DNA of 64,000 nucleotides from Levilinea sp. Its GTDB lineage: Bacteria; Chloroflexota; Anaerolineae; Anaerolineales; Anaerolineaceae. The translations under genes and the position numbers were made by a program. Below are positions 33,247 through 41,978 of this stretch, piece after piece. The notes under the pieces were generated by a model. That model did no database searches. It saw only the letters and a list, made by a program, of their open reading frames with translations, and had not been told where the DNA came from. How positions within the stretch are numbered: the first letter of the stretch is position 1; the number at the start of each line of letters is the position of its first letter. The DNA lies in assembly GCA_029975215.1 (NCBI GenBank), contig JARKPO010000066.1, positions 1-64,000 on the forward strand, given 5' to 3'.

Positions 33247-34721
33247 GCAGAGCCTCTTTGAAGCCAGGTGGATTGGAGGGTGTGAATGAGCTGCAAGACG
33301 AGTTTCTGTTCCTGCCAATAAAGCAGCGCGGCGTAGACCGCGCCGCCAGAAAGGATAGCCAGGAGGATTTGGAACAGAGGCGGCCAGGCGGCAGTGAAGG
33401 TCAGCAGACCAAAGACAGCCAGGGCCATGACGATCCCTGAAAGAGCGGCGGGCTGAAGGGCTTTCCACACCTGGAACAGATCGGTGCCCACCATGCGTGC
33501 GGCAACGTACAGGTTGAGCGTACCGGAGATGGTGGCAACAGCGGCCTGGGCCCAGCCGACGGAGGCGATGGTGCCGAAGGTGTGAATGACAAAGAACATG
33601 GCTGGAATGATGAGCCCTAAGCGCACCAGAGCCAGTTTAACCATCACATCCACGCGGCCCTGGGCCTTATAGAGGCTGCCTGTGTTGAGGGAGAGCGAGA
33701 AGAGCATGGAGAAAATGGAGATGGATTGGATCACAGGGACCGCATCCATCCATTTGGCGGTCAGGAATGCCAACACGAAGGGGCGCGCCACCAGCGCCAG
33801 ACCCAATCCCATGGGGATGGTGACCAATGAGATGTAACGCAGGGTGTTGAGAAAGGCTTTGTTGAGCGCTTCGGCGGATTCATCCCGCACGCGTACGTAC
33901 ACAGGGAAGAGCACCACTGAGATGATCAGACAAAATTCGGAGATGAGCAGGTCGGGGATGCGAAAGGCCATGGTGTAGGTTCCCAGGGCGACGGTGCCGA
34001 GGAAACGACCCACGAAGAGGTAGTCCACATTGGTCAGCAAGGAGGCTAAGCCGTTGAGACCGACGATGCTCAGGCCATAGGTAAGCAGGCTGCGGGCCAG
34101 GACGCGGTCAAAGCGGAGGGTAGGCCACCAGGGAAGGACGCGCCAATAGACTACGGTGGAAAGGAGCGTAGAGAGCAGTTGGCCGAGGATTAGGCTCCAG
34201 GGGCCCAAACCCAGCAGGGCTAAAACGATGGAAAGGAGACCCTTGCTGGTGGAGCGGATGAAATCTGGGAGGAATTTCTGCCGAAACCCCAGATTCTTCT
34301 TGAGCAGAGTGTTATGGATGTTGCTGAAGGCTGAGATGGGGAAAACCAGGGCCAGGGTGCGGATGATGGGGATGGCACGCGGGTCGTTGAAGTACCAACC
34401 CGCCAGAGGGGCAACCAACCAACTGAGTCCGTAGAGGGCAGCGGCAATGAGCATACCCAACCAAAAGGCAGTGTCGGCAGTTTTGGGATTTTCTTTGTGG
34501 TAGATGAGGGCTGGACCGATGCCCAGGTCGCTGAGTACATCCAGGAAACTGATCACCACCGTAGCATAGCCGACCACCCCGTAGTCGTCCTGGCTGAGCA
34601 AGCGAGCCAATACCAATGTGCTGAGGAAGTAGAAGAACTTGCCGCCGTAGCTGGCCGCGTAGATCCAAAAGGTGCCTTTGGCGACTTCTTTTCCAACGCT
34701 GATGGGGGTGGATGCAGTCAT
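33243..34721 (-). CDS. Wzx-type polysaccharide flippase
   Basis: This 492-aa protein has about 14 hydrophobic segments and the PST/MATE-like signature region near the N-terminus (ASYGGKFFYFLSTLVLARLL, DYGVVGYATVVISFLDVLSD). Such proteins move undecaprenyl-linked repeat units across the cytoplasmic membrane. GGAG precedes the ATG. It lies 30 bp downstream of the Wzy/ligase gene and overlaps the next GT4 gene, placing flipping, polymerisation and sugar transfer in one operon. Confidence 0.9.
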   Translation of the reverse strand: MTASTPISVGKEVAKGTFWIYAASYGGKFFYFLSTLVLARLLSQDDYGVVGYATVVISFLDVLSDLGIGPALIYHKENPKTADTAFWLGMLIAAALYGLSWLVAPLAGWYFNDPRAIPIIRTLALVFPISAFSNIHNTLLKKNLGFRQKFLPDFIRSTSKGLLSIVLALLGLGPWSLILGQLLSTLLSTVVYWRVLPWWPTLRFDRVLARSLLTYGLSIVGLNGLASLLTNVDYLFVGRFLGTVALGTYTMAFRIPDLLISEFCLIISVVLFPVYVRVRDESAEALNKAFLNTLRYISLVTIPMGLGLALVARPFVLAFLTAKWMDAVPVIQSISIFSMLFSLSLNTGSLYKAQGRVDVMVKLALVRLGLIIPAMFFVIHTFGTIASVGWAQAAVATISGTLNLYVAARMVGTDLFQVWKALQPAALSGIVMALAVFGLLTFTAAWPPLFQILLAILSGGAVYAALLYWQEQKLVLQLIHTLQSTWLQRGSA

Positions 34722-34751
34722 GATTCTCCGGTGCTGAATAAGGCCGAGGTC

Positions 34752-36269
34752 TTATTCCTGTTCGTAGGTGTGTGCGATCGAGATGGACAGGTCAAAAGGC
34801 GCGCGGCCGGTTTGTTGACTTTGGAAGATTCGGTATTCCTGGGCAGCGACATTGGCGGCTGCCAGGAGAATGCCAATGAGAAGCCAGAAGGGGCGTGGGT
34901 AGGAGCCGTGGACGAAGAAGGATGAAGTGAGATAGCCAATCATTCCAATCGACAGAGCAGAGGTCATGCTTTGCACGCGGCGAAGGCCCATCTCGCCAAA
35001 TTGTTGGGCTGCACGTGCTGTTCCGCGAAACACGGCGATTAAAATGAGAGCGAAAGCCAGCACGCCCAATATGCCTTGCTCTGCAGCGACTTCGATATAA
35101 AGGCTGTGCGGGGCGCGCTGTTCACGACGGGGGTCGATGCCCACCCGAGGGGAGTATTCCAGGTAATTGGCCGGGTAGTTCTTGAGGCCGACGCCGAGGA
35201 AGGGGTGATCTGCAAACATGAGGAAACCCACGGCATATTCGTTGATGCGGCCTCGGAACGAAACCTCGGACTGCGCCGAGGTGGTAGAGCCGGGCAGGAA
35301 ACTGGTAAGGGTGGAGAGTCGTTCAGTGTATTGGGCAGGCATGAACAGCACTAAAGCCGCCGCCAGCGCCAGACCGATGAGGAGGGTTTCCAGCTTGGGA
35401 CGGTAGCGGAGGAGGGTCAGGAAGGCTACCACAGCCAGGGCTAAGAAACCACTGCGTGAGAAGGTAAAGATGATGGTGAGCACCACCATCACCAGGGCGA
35501 AACCGGAGGCAAACCGTGCTAACAGGCGGCGTTCGTTTAACAGGCGGTCAAACGCGAGCGGAACGAGCACCACCAATACCTGGGCATACGAGTTGGGGCT
35601 ACCAAAGGTGCCCTGGATGCGGTAATCGTTGGTCTCACCCACGATGTTCATGATGGCGGCCTGCCCAAAACCGCCGAAGGCGTTGGTGAACTGGCCGGTA
35701 ATGTATTGGTACACACTAATGGAGGCAATAAAAGTGCCGGAGACCAACAGCGCCCAGACCACTACACGGATGCTTTGATACCGCTGCATGAGCAGAACGA
35801 TCAGCATGGCGATGATGACATCATCCAGCAGGTCGGAAAAAGCGATGGAGGCGGTGGCCTGGTCACCTGCGAACAGCAATGAAGCATAACTGACAAGGGT
35901 GTAAAAACCGATCAAAATCAGGGGCTTATCCCATCCGCGGGGAGGTTCTTTGTAGAGCAGCCAATGGATGAGGACGGTGACCACCAAAAGGGCCACCAGG
36001 GGCTTGGCAACGGAAGGGAAGCCTTGATATTTGATGAGCGTGTCTGAAACGCGCGTGTAATTGATCAGCACCAGGAGAGCCAGGCCAAATTCCGCGCGTA
36101 CCACAGTGAGCACAGCCAGGACAAGGCCAACCACCACCACGGTGATGATGGTGGGGCTGGCGATGGAGATGACTGCCCAGCCCAAGGCTGCCGCGGCTGC
36201 GACGGCCATGAGCGTGATCATGGGGGTCAGCCAGCGCTGGCTGGGTGAATTTGAGGTGGTGACACTCAT
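34752..36269 (-). CDS. O-antigen polymerase/ligase-like membrane protein
   Basis: This 505-aa protein has about 12 membrane helices and a long outer loop before the last group of helices. The loop contains EVSFRGRINEYAVGFLMFAD, then GVGLKNYPANYLEYSPR and PHSLYIEVAAEQGILG, the Wzy_C/WaaL pattern with conserved Arg and His. The family either polymerises repeat units (Wzy) or ligates polymer to an acceptor (WaaL). Next to Wzx and Wzz, and in an organism that probably lacks LPS, polymerase is more likely. Confidence 0.85.
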   Translation of the reverse strand: MSVTTSNSPSQRWLTPMITLMAVAAAAALGWAVISIASPTIITVVVVGLVLAVLTVVRAEFGLALLVLINYTRVSDTLIKYQGFPSVAKPLVALLVVTVLIHWLLYKEPPRGWDKPLILIGFYTLVSYASLLFAGDQATASIAFSDLLDDVIIAMLIVLLMQRYQSIRVVVWALLVSGTFIASISVYQYITGQFTNAFGGFGQAAIMNIVGETNDYRIQGTFGSPNSYAQVLVVLVPLAFDRLLNERRLLARFASGFALVMVVLTIIFTFSRSGFLALAVVAFLTLLRYRPKLETLLIGLALAAALVLFMPAQYTERLSTLTSFLPGSTTSAQSEVSFRGRINEYAVGFLMFADHPFLGVGLKNYPANYLEYSPRVGIDPRREQRAPHSLYIEVAAEQGILGVLAFALILIAVFRGTARAAQQFGEMGLRRVQSMTSALSIGMIGYLTSSFFVHGSYPRPFWLLIGILLAAANVAAQEYRIFQSQQTGRAPFDLSISIAHTYEQE

Positions 36270-36319
36270 GTTAAACCTCCCGGTGAAGCCGCGTGGGTGC
36301 AGCTGAGGCGATTCGTCCG

Positions 36320-37372
36320 TTAATCCAGGGCGCGTTCGGCGCGTTCGGTTAATTCAATGGCGGATTCGTTGCCCTGATAGGTGGCCACGGCAGTTTGAGG
36401 GTTAAGGGCGATTTTATCGGTGCCAGGTTCGATTTCAATGGGGGTCAGCAGGGCCTGGCGAATGCGTTCCAGCGTGCGGCTGGCGGCGCCTTCGTTGGTG
36501 GAGGCCAACATAACCGCAAAGCTGACATCTGTCCAGCGGCCGATGAGATCGTTACCGCGCAGTTCTTTGCGAAGAACGTTGGTGACCTGGTTTAATATAC
36601 GCTGGGTGACCGGCTGCGGCAAGCCGTCAATCAAATCGAGGAGGCCATTGAGGCGGATGAGGCCGAAAGAAACTACTCCATTGGGGTCGCGAGCCAATTC
36701 GCCTTCCAGGCGGCGCATTAAATAGCGGCGAGTAAAGGCAGAGGAAGAGCGGTCCATGATCTGGCGCTGGCGGTAAGCATCCAGGGGGATGGAAATCTGT
36801 TCGCGCAGGATGGCCAGGACGGCACCGATGACGACCCCCAAGACCAGGGCCAGGGCGCCATCACGAAGGGGCTGAGGCCGAATCGGCATGGTTGGCACAG
36901 AGGCTGGATCCAGGAAGGTAATGTCATATACCTGGTAAAGAGAGCGGATATAACTGATGGCGCGCTGGCCGAGGTTATTGGCAATGGTTGCGGCCATTTG
37001 CGGGTTGGGCCCATCTACGGACAGCTCCAGGATATTGGCGTCGGGGAGAACGACCGTGGTATGGGTGTATTGGGCTGAGTCGCTTTGCACAATGCCCAAT
37101 TCTTGCATGGTCTCATCGAAGATGCGAGCGCTGTTAAGGAATTCGGCATAGGTTGAGACGATGGAACGCTTATCCAGAGCTTCGAGGCTGGTTACAACAT
37201 CACGCCCGGTAACCAAAGAGGGGTTGGGACTGACCACGAAGCGGGCGCTGGTGCGGTAGATGGGAACCGAGAATAAGGAGACCACGAGGGCAACGAACAA
37301 GGCGATCAAGCCCGTGAGTGCGACAATCCACCAACCGCGTTGTAACATCTTCAAGTAGATACGAAGTTCCAT
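36320..37372 (-). CDS. Wzz-type chain-length protein fused to a degenerate GGDEF domain
   Basis: This 350-aa protein has a Wzz/CapA-type N-terminal half: a membrane helix at about 15-36, an extracytoplasmic region, and a second helix at about 172-189 preceded by the Pro-rich PTMPIRPQP motif. The cytoplasmic C-terminus, where tyrosine-kinase or no domain is normal, aligns instead with GGDEF: the entry helix D207...RRYLMRRLEGELAR, the central FGLIRLNGLLDLID, then R272-GN-D275, five residues, and TDVSF (281-285) in place of GGDEF. The metal-binding Asp is also replaced (LIRLN). The RxxD inhibitory site for cyclic-di-GMP is kept at canonical spacing. GGAGGAG lies just before the ATG. Confidence 0.82.
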   Translation of the reverse strand: MELRIYLKMLQRGWWIVALTGLIALFVALVVSLFSVPIYRTSARFVVSPNPSLVTGRDVVTSLEALDKRSIVSTYAEFLNSARIFDETMQELGIVQSDSAQYTHTTVVLPDANILELSVDGPNPQMAATIANNLGQRAISYIRSLYQVYDITFLDPASVPTMPIRPQPLRDGALALVLGVVIGAVLAILREQISIPLDAYRQRQIMDRSSSAFTRRYLMRRLEGELARDPNGVVSFGLIRLNGLLDLIDGLPQPVTQRILNQVTNVLRKELRGNDLIGRWTDVSFAVMLASTNEGAASRTLERIRQALLTPIEIEPGTDKIALNPQTAVATYQGNESAIELTERAERALD

Positions 37373-37479
37373 TTCACTCCTCCTCGCATGTGCGTAGATT
37401 ATTCAATTGTGCATGTGATCCGCTGCGCCCATCAAGGTCTGCAGTGGAACACGGATGATAACTTTGATTCGAAAGGTCA
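37373..37479 (-). other. Leader of the Wzz operon
   Basis: This untranslated stretch of about 95 nt lies between the predicted transcription start and the Wzz ATG. I looked for the conserved cores of the cyclic-di-GMP (GEMM) and other common riboswitches and saw none. No protein is encoded. Confidence 0.5.
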
Positions 37480-37508
37480 ATACTACTATATTCAACAAAA
37501 ATTGTCAA
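37480..37508 (-). promoter_or_regulatory. Promoter of the Wzz-Wzy-Wzx-GT operon
   Basis: On the minus strand TTGACA (37503-37508) and TAGTAT (37480-37485) are separated by exactly 17 bases in an AT-rich region unlike the surroundings. It lies just past the end of the upstream GT4 gene, so the Wzz-led genes can be transcribed on their own. Confidence 0.6.
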
Positions 37509-37532
37509 AAAACGCTGAAAAATAATAAAACC

Positions 37533-38771
37533 TTACGAAGTTCGGGACTGAACTGCCTTTTCGAAGACAGCCGCCAGGGCAGCAGCATTGCGGGTGAGGT
37601 TAAATTGTTCTATGACCAGTTCGCGGCCGCGGAGGGCCATCTGATGTGCCTCTTGCGGGCAGCGAAACACCCAGGTGAGCGCATCTGCCAGGGCTTGAGG
37701 ATCTTGAGGAGGGACCAGAAGGCCGGTTTGAGAAGGGCGCACCAGTTCAGGGATGCCGGAAAGGTCGGAAGCGACAACTGGCAGGGCACAGGCCAGGGCT
37801 TCCATGATCGAAACGGGGATGCCTTCCATTTTCCCGCTGGGGGTGATGACCGAAGGCTGCACGTACACGTTGGCGGCGGCGAGGTGTTCGGCCACAGCCT
37901 GCTGGTTTTGCGGGCCGAGCAGTTTCACCTGGTTTTCCAGCCCTAGAGAAACGATCTGCGTCTGAAGCTCGGCTTGCAGTTCACCAGCGCCAATGATCTG
38001 GCATTCAAAGGGGATTTGCTGGGCCTGCAGCAGGGCACAAGCCTCAATAAGGTATTTTTGGCCTTTGTACGGCTGCAAACTGCCGATGCTGAGGATTTTC
38101 AGGCTGGGAAGAACTGTGGGAGGGTCCGCGTGGGGCGGGTAGCGCTGCGGTTCGACCCCGCAGTGGATGATGTGGGTCTTGGATTCGACCCATGCGCCGT
38201 ACAGGCGGGAGAGATAGGCGCGGTTGAACTCGGAAATGGAAATGATAAAACGCGCGTCAGCCAATTTGGTGGCGAGCATGGCTTTGCGCACAAAGATGTC
38301 GTGGGCGTGGACGGTGATGCTGTAGGGGATGCCGGTGAACTGGTGGATAATCCAGGCTAACAGGGCAGGGTGCGAAGCGTAGTGGGCGTGAATGTGTTGA
38401 ATGCCCTGGGCCTGGATCTGTTCGGCAGCCAGAACGGCTTTGGGAAAGAGGGCCAGAGCACGAACGAAAAAATTCAGATTAGAGGCGTTTTCGCGCAGAA
38501 CCCGCAAAGCGGTGCGCAGGTACACCTGGGGTGAGCGAAAAAAAACGCGAAGGTTAGCCACCAACACCTTGAACGAAAGATAGGGTGAATGGTGGACGCG
38601 TTGGAGCCAGGGTTTGGCTTCGGGGTGTACAACCGGTGGATGTTGGAGGATGATGGGGTAGATTTCGATTTCCCAGCCCAAATCGCGCAAGGCGATCATC
38701 TCTCGAAGGATAAAAGTTTCGGAGAGATTGGGAAAGCGAGACATGAGGTAGGCGATGCGCCTGGGAGTCAA
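37533..38771 (-). CDS. Glycosyltransferase family 4, WcaL-like
   Basis: This 412-aa GT-B enzyme begins [20 protein letters not shown], the start typical of colanic-acid WcaL/AmsK-type transferases, and has IHAHYASHPA, LSIGSLQPYKGQKYLIEA and EGIPVSIMEALACALPVV. The start is a TTG at 38771 overlapping the preceding stop (TTGA), with a G-rich ribosome site four bases before. It lies directly after the priming sugar transferase, so it may add the second or a later sugar of the repeat unit. Confidence 0.87.
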   Translation of the reverse strand: MTPRRIAYLMSRFPNLSETFILREMIALRDLGWEIEIYPIILQHPPVVHPEAKPWLQRVHHSPYLSFKVLVANLRVFFRSPQVYLRTALRVLRENASNLNFFVRALALFPKAVLAAEQIQAQGIQHIHAHYASHPALLAWIIHQFTGIPYSITVHAHDIFVRKAMLATKLADARFIISISEFNRAYLSRLYGAWVESKTHIIHCGVEPQRYPPHADPPTVLPSLKILSIGSLQPYKGQKYLIEACALLQAQQIPFECQIIGAGELQAELQTQIVSLGLENQVKLLGPQNQQAVAEHLAAANVYVQPSVITPSGKMEGIPVSIMEALACALPVVASDLSGIPELVRPSQTGLLVPPQDPQALADALTWVFRCPQEAHQMALRGRELVIEQFNLTRNAAALAAVFEKAVQSRTS

Positions 38772-39430
38772 ACAGCCCCCCTTTGCTGGAGGATGGCCAG
38801 AACTGAGCGGAAGAGGATTTCAATGTCTAACCAGAGGCAGCGGTGGTTGATGTAAGCCAGATCCATACGCAGGCGTTCATCAAATTCGGAAGAGCCGCGC
38901 CCGTAGATCTGCCACAGGCCGGTGAGACCCGGCAGTACATCCAACCGCCCGGTGTGCCACAGGCTGTAGGTTTTGGCGCTGAAGGAGGTGGGGCGCGGGC
39001 CTACCAGGCTCATTTGGCCCAGAATCACATTGAACAACTGCGGCAGTTCATCCAGGCTGGTTTTTCGCAGCAAACGGCCAATGCGGGTAACGCGGGGGTC
39101 GTTGGTGATCTTAAAATCCGGCCATTTGAGCTCATTGAGGTGAAGGTACTGCTGCTTGAGCTCCTCAGCGTTCACAACCATGGTGCGAAATTTATACATT
39201 TTGAAGCGTTCACCGTTTTTTCCGGTACGTTCTTGCTGGAAGATGACTGGAGCACCGGGGGATTCGAGCTTGATGAACAAAGCGATCAAACCGAGGAGAG
39301 GCAGCCAGAAGACGGCTGACAGCAGCGTGAGAGAAAGGTCCATCACCCGTTTCCAAAAGTGATAGGAAAGGGTCTGGGCGAGTGATGTTAGAGGTTTATA
39401 TCTTTCGACCCACTTGTAGTCTGCCTGCAT
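38768..39430 (-). CDS. Undecaprenyl-phosphate sugar transferase, WcaJ/PglC-type
   Basis: This protein of about 220 aa is the catalytic core of a polyprenyl-phosphate hexose-1-phosphate transferase, which primes repeat-unit synthesis. It has one membrane-inserted helix (about 30-52), the basic KMYKFRTM motif, [11 protein letters not shown] with the Asp-Glu catalytic dyad, and SLVGPRP near the end. It lacks the extra N-terminal helices of full WcaJ. I prefer the ATG at 39430 to the TTG at 39445 because GGATGA lies seven bases before the ATG. Confidence 0.9.
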   Translation of the reverse strand: MQADYKWVERYKPLTSLAQTLSYHFWKRVMDLSLTLLSAVFWLPLLGLIALFIKLESPGAPVIFQQERTGKNGERFKMYKFRTMVVNAEELKQQYLHLNELKWPDFKITNDPRVTRIGRLLRKTSLDELPQLFNVILGQMSLVGPRPTSFSAKTYSLWHTGRLDVLPGLTGLWQIYGRGSSEFDERLRMDLAYINHRCLWLDIEILFRSVLAILQQRGAV

Positions 39431-39465
39431 CGAAAGGTCATCCAATCATGATGATAAAAGCCGCG

Positions 39466-40362
39466 TTATTCCAAAGTTGGTGCAGCCGGCTTTTCAGCGT
39501 GATCGTGTTCCACCAGACGTGGACTGAGGTCAGGGTTGGATTCATTATTTAATTTATCCTCAGCTTTTTGCAGAAGGCTTTCGAAAGTGAGAGCTTCACT
39601 GGGGAAGGATGAGGCTCCCCATAAAGTGTTGATGCCCACGCTTTGATGGATGGATTCCTGAATGCGGTTAGCCAGGATTTCTAACCCCTGGGGAGAGGTT
39701 TCGGGGCAGAGGATGATATAGCGGTCTTGATTGTTCTGTTCGATGACGATATCGGAGCGGCGCACCACCTTGCCAATGGCCTGGCCGACGCTGGCAATGA
39801 GGAAACGCTCCACCATGTCTTCTTGTAAATTTACAAGGTTTTGGCGAAGTTCCAATTTCATCGAGTTGGACATAGGCTTGACCACCAACACAGATAAAGG
39901 CCGATCGTAGCGGCGGCTGCGGGTGAGTTCGAGCTGAATGTCCTCAAGGGCTTCGTCGAGAGGGCGGGTCCTATGGGTGAAGCCGGAGAAAGTCATCTTT
40001 TCGATGACGCTTTCTGCATCCTGGAGGCTGGCCATGAGGCGGTGAGCGAGGTACACCGAAAAAAGCAATATCGCCACTTCGCTGATGGTGACGTAAATAT
40101 CTATGCCGGCCAGAAAAGGACGCTGAGCGATGATGACCATGCGGTACACCAAATAAATACCAAACCAAAAAGCGGAGGAAAGCCAGGGATTGAGATGGCG
40201 AGCAAAGGGAATGGCAATGGTAAAAATGAAAGCAGCGCAAACCAAAAGCACCAGATAAGAAATCATGCCAGGACGAACTACTGTTAAGGTGAATTGTTCC
40301 AGGTGGAACAATATTAAAAGTGTGGCAAAGATTATGATTAAATCTTTACGTATTCGTGACAT
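39466..40362 (-). CDS. Membrane protein with degenerate GGDEF domain (candidate c-di-GMP receptor)
   Basis: This 298-aa protein has four membrane helices (about 8-28, 34-53, 60-79 and 88-108), then a cytoplasmic domain with GGDEF topology: RSRRYDRPLSVLVVKPMS, a long helix with VGQAIGKVVRRSDIV, and a NNQDR sequence (210-214) where GGDEF should be. R201-x-x-D204 sits five residues before it, as in the product-inhibition site of diguanylate cyclases. It should therefore bind but not make cyclic-di-GMP. GGGAG precedes the ATG at 40362; the ATG six codons upstream has no ribosome site. It is the first gene of the sugar transferase group. Confidence 0.78.
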   Translation of the reverse strand: MSRIRKDLIIIFATLLILFHLEQFTLTVVRPGMISYLVLLVCAAFIFTIAIPFARHLNPWLSSAFWFGIYLVYRMVIIAQRPFLAGIDIYVTISEVAILLFSVYLAHRLMASLQDAESVIEKMTFSGFTHRTRPLDEALEDIQLELTRSRRYDRPLSVLVVKPMSNSMKLELRQNLVNLQEDMVERFLIASVGQAIGKVVRRSDIVIEQNNQDRYIILCPETSPQGLEILANRIQESIHQSVGINTLWGASSFPSEALTFESLLQKAEDKLNNESNPDLSPRLVEHDHAEKPAAPTLE

Positions 40363-40400
40363 AGCGGCAAAGCTCCCCATACCGTAATTAATCTTCGAGC

Positions 40401-40406
40401 ATTATA
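40401..40406 (-). promoter_or_regulatory. -10 element upstream of the degenerate GGDEF gene
   Basis: TATAAT on the minus strand lies about 38 bases before the ATG at 40362. The region 17 bases further upstream is T-rich but has no clear TTGACA, so only the -10 is convincing. Confidence 0.45.
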
Positions 40407-40468
40407 CTAGAAGATACTTAAAAAACAAAATTGGCCAGCTGTTCAGAATTGCAATGTTTGGCCTGAAC

Positions 40469-41974
40469 TCACTGAGCTTGAGACTGCACCTGGCTGTCTT
40501 GATCGGAGCATTCACAGGCGCGGATGCGGCGGCTGTAGCGCGCCAACTCGCCCTGGTAGGGTTCGCTGCCGTTTGCTGCAATCCAACCTTCCAAATTAAA
40601 GGCCAGGGGACCTGCTGCAGGAATCCATTCACCATTGAATTTTCGGGCGATGTGCACATGAGTGCCTGTGGAGCGGCCGCCTTCACATGAGGGCAGGCCG
40701 ATGGGCTGCCCGGCAGTCAGTTCGGTTCCAACTGGGGGAATGGATGCGGTGGCCAGATGCAGATAAAAGACCACCCAACCAGTGCGTTCATCCCCGTCTC
40801 CGTCCAGATCGAGAACGGCGATACCGGTATCGGTACGAGCGACGATGCCGTCTGCGACGGCCGTGGCGGTTTCGGTGGTGGGCTTACAGCCGCCCACTAC
40901 CGCGGGGGGAGCGAAGTCAATGGCAGACCACGGATCACCTGTGCCCCAGCCGGTGTGTGGCCCGCCGGTGAAAGCCCAGGCGCTGCGCGACTGGAAGGGT
41001 AGGCGCATTTCGGGCTGGCGCAGACTGCCGGGGATATGCGGCTCGACATTTTGCCAGGGGTCGCCGAACAAGGCGGTGTAGGTTTGAATGAAGCCCTGGT
41101 CAGATATGGCGCGGTCGTAGGCAGCGCCGTCGAGGATGTGGGAAAAATAGTACTGAAGGGCAACGGTAGCGGCGTTTTGCCAGGGGTCGGGGCGTTCCAG
41201 ACGGGTGTCGAGGTGGTCAAACTCGGTCAGGTGTCCAGTGCGCCAGCCGTAATAGCCGTTATTCAGAACGTTCGCGGCATAATTGATCTGTGAAGGCAGC
41301 CCCTTGCGGTTGGGGTCAACAAAGCCCAGAGGATATGGGTCATCTGAGCTGCGCGGCGCAGCTTCGGTGAGTGCGCCGGTTTGGTATTCGATGAGTGCCA
41401 AGAGCAGGCGGGGGCTGACAGAGTAGCTGAGAGCCAGGTAATCCACCAATTCACCGCCGGTACGGGTGCGGCCGCCGTAATATTCGCTGACAGTCTTGAG
41501 CCAACCGGGCTGCTGGTTAACAAAGGCCACGGGGTCAAAATCCCGCTGGGCAGGGCCGTAGGGGAAGAGTGAATCGGGGATGATTTGGAAAGGGTTGCCC
41601 CACAAGGGTTCGTAATAAATGGGGATCTGCATGGGGAAGCCGGGCGGCATGGTGGTGGCGTCATTAGGAATGATGGGGTTGGCTTCACGGATCTGTTTTT
41701 CGGTGGTGTTAAAGCGAGCTGCCAGGGCGGGCAAGGTATCGCCCGTTTGGGCAGTGTATTCCACCAACTCCGCGGGCTGGTAGGCCGGGCGGGTGGGGAA
41801 AGGCGCTACGGAAGGCAGAGAGGCCGGAGCAGCCGGGGTTTCTGTGGATAGATACAGCCCGCTTGGAGAATTTGCCGGAGCACAGGCGGTGAGCAGCCAA
41901 ATTCCAGCGGCGCATATGCGCCAGAGGGCTGGACGAGAGAAGGTCTTTCGTAAGTTTTGGATTAAAAGGGACAT
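40469..41974 (-). CDS. LysM + M23 peptidase lipoprotein, copy 3
   Basis: This 501-aa lipoprotein has the lipobox LLTAC (Cys31), a short linker, and a LysM domain (about 72-116, YTAQTGDTLPALAARFNTT) that binds peptidoglycan. A helical middle region contains SVSPRLLLALIEYQTG, and the C-terminal half is M23/LytM-like with GGPHTGWG...AIDFAPP and GTHVHIAR, the metal-binding His/Asp and HxH. An Asp-rich loop, LDLDGDGDERTG, sits inside the M23 domain and looks like an EF-hand calcium loop. It is the last of three tandem paralogues and probably cuts or remodels cell-wall peptide bridges outside the membrane. Confidence 0.85.
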   Translation of the reverse strand: MSLLIQNLRKTFSRPALWRICAAGIWLLTACAPANSPSGLYLSTETPAAPASLPSVAPFPTRPAYQPAELVEYTAQTGDTLPALAARFNTTEKQIREANPIIPNDATTMPPGFPMQIPIYYEPLWGNPFQIIPDSLFPYGPAQRDFDPVAFVNQQPGWLKTVSEYYGGRTRTGGELVDYLALSYSVSPRLLLALIEYQTGALTEAAPRSSDDPYPLGFVDPNRKGLPSQINYAANVLNNGYYGWRTGHLTEFDHLDTRLERPDPWQNAATVALQYYFSHILDGAAYDRAISDQGFIQTYTALFGDPWQNVEPHIPGSLRQPEMRLPFQSRSAWAFTGGPHTGWGTGDPWSAIDFAPPAVVGGCKPTTETATAVADGIVARTDTGIAVLDLDGDGDERTGWVVFYLHLATASIPPVGTELTAGQPIGLPSCEGGRSTGTHVHIARKFNGEWIPAAGPLAFNLEGWIAANGSEPYQGELARYSRRIRACECSDQDSQVQSQAQ

Positions 41975-41978
41975 ACCG

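Noticed and set aside
37373..37479. A c-di-GMP riboswitch upstream of the Wzz fusion
   Set aside because: The conserved GEMM core segments are not present in the leader, so c-di-GMP control, if real, is at the protein level.
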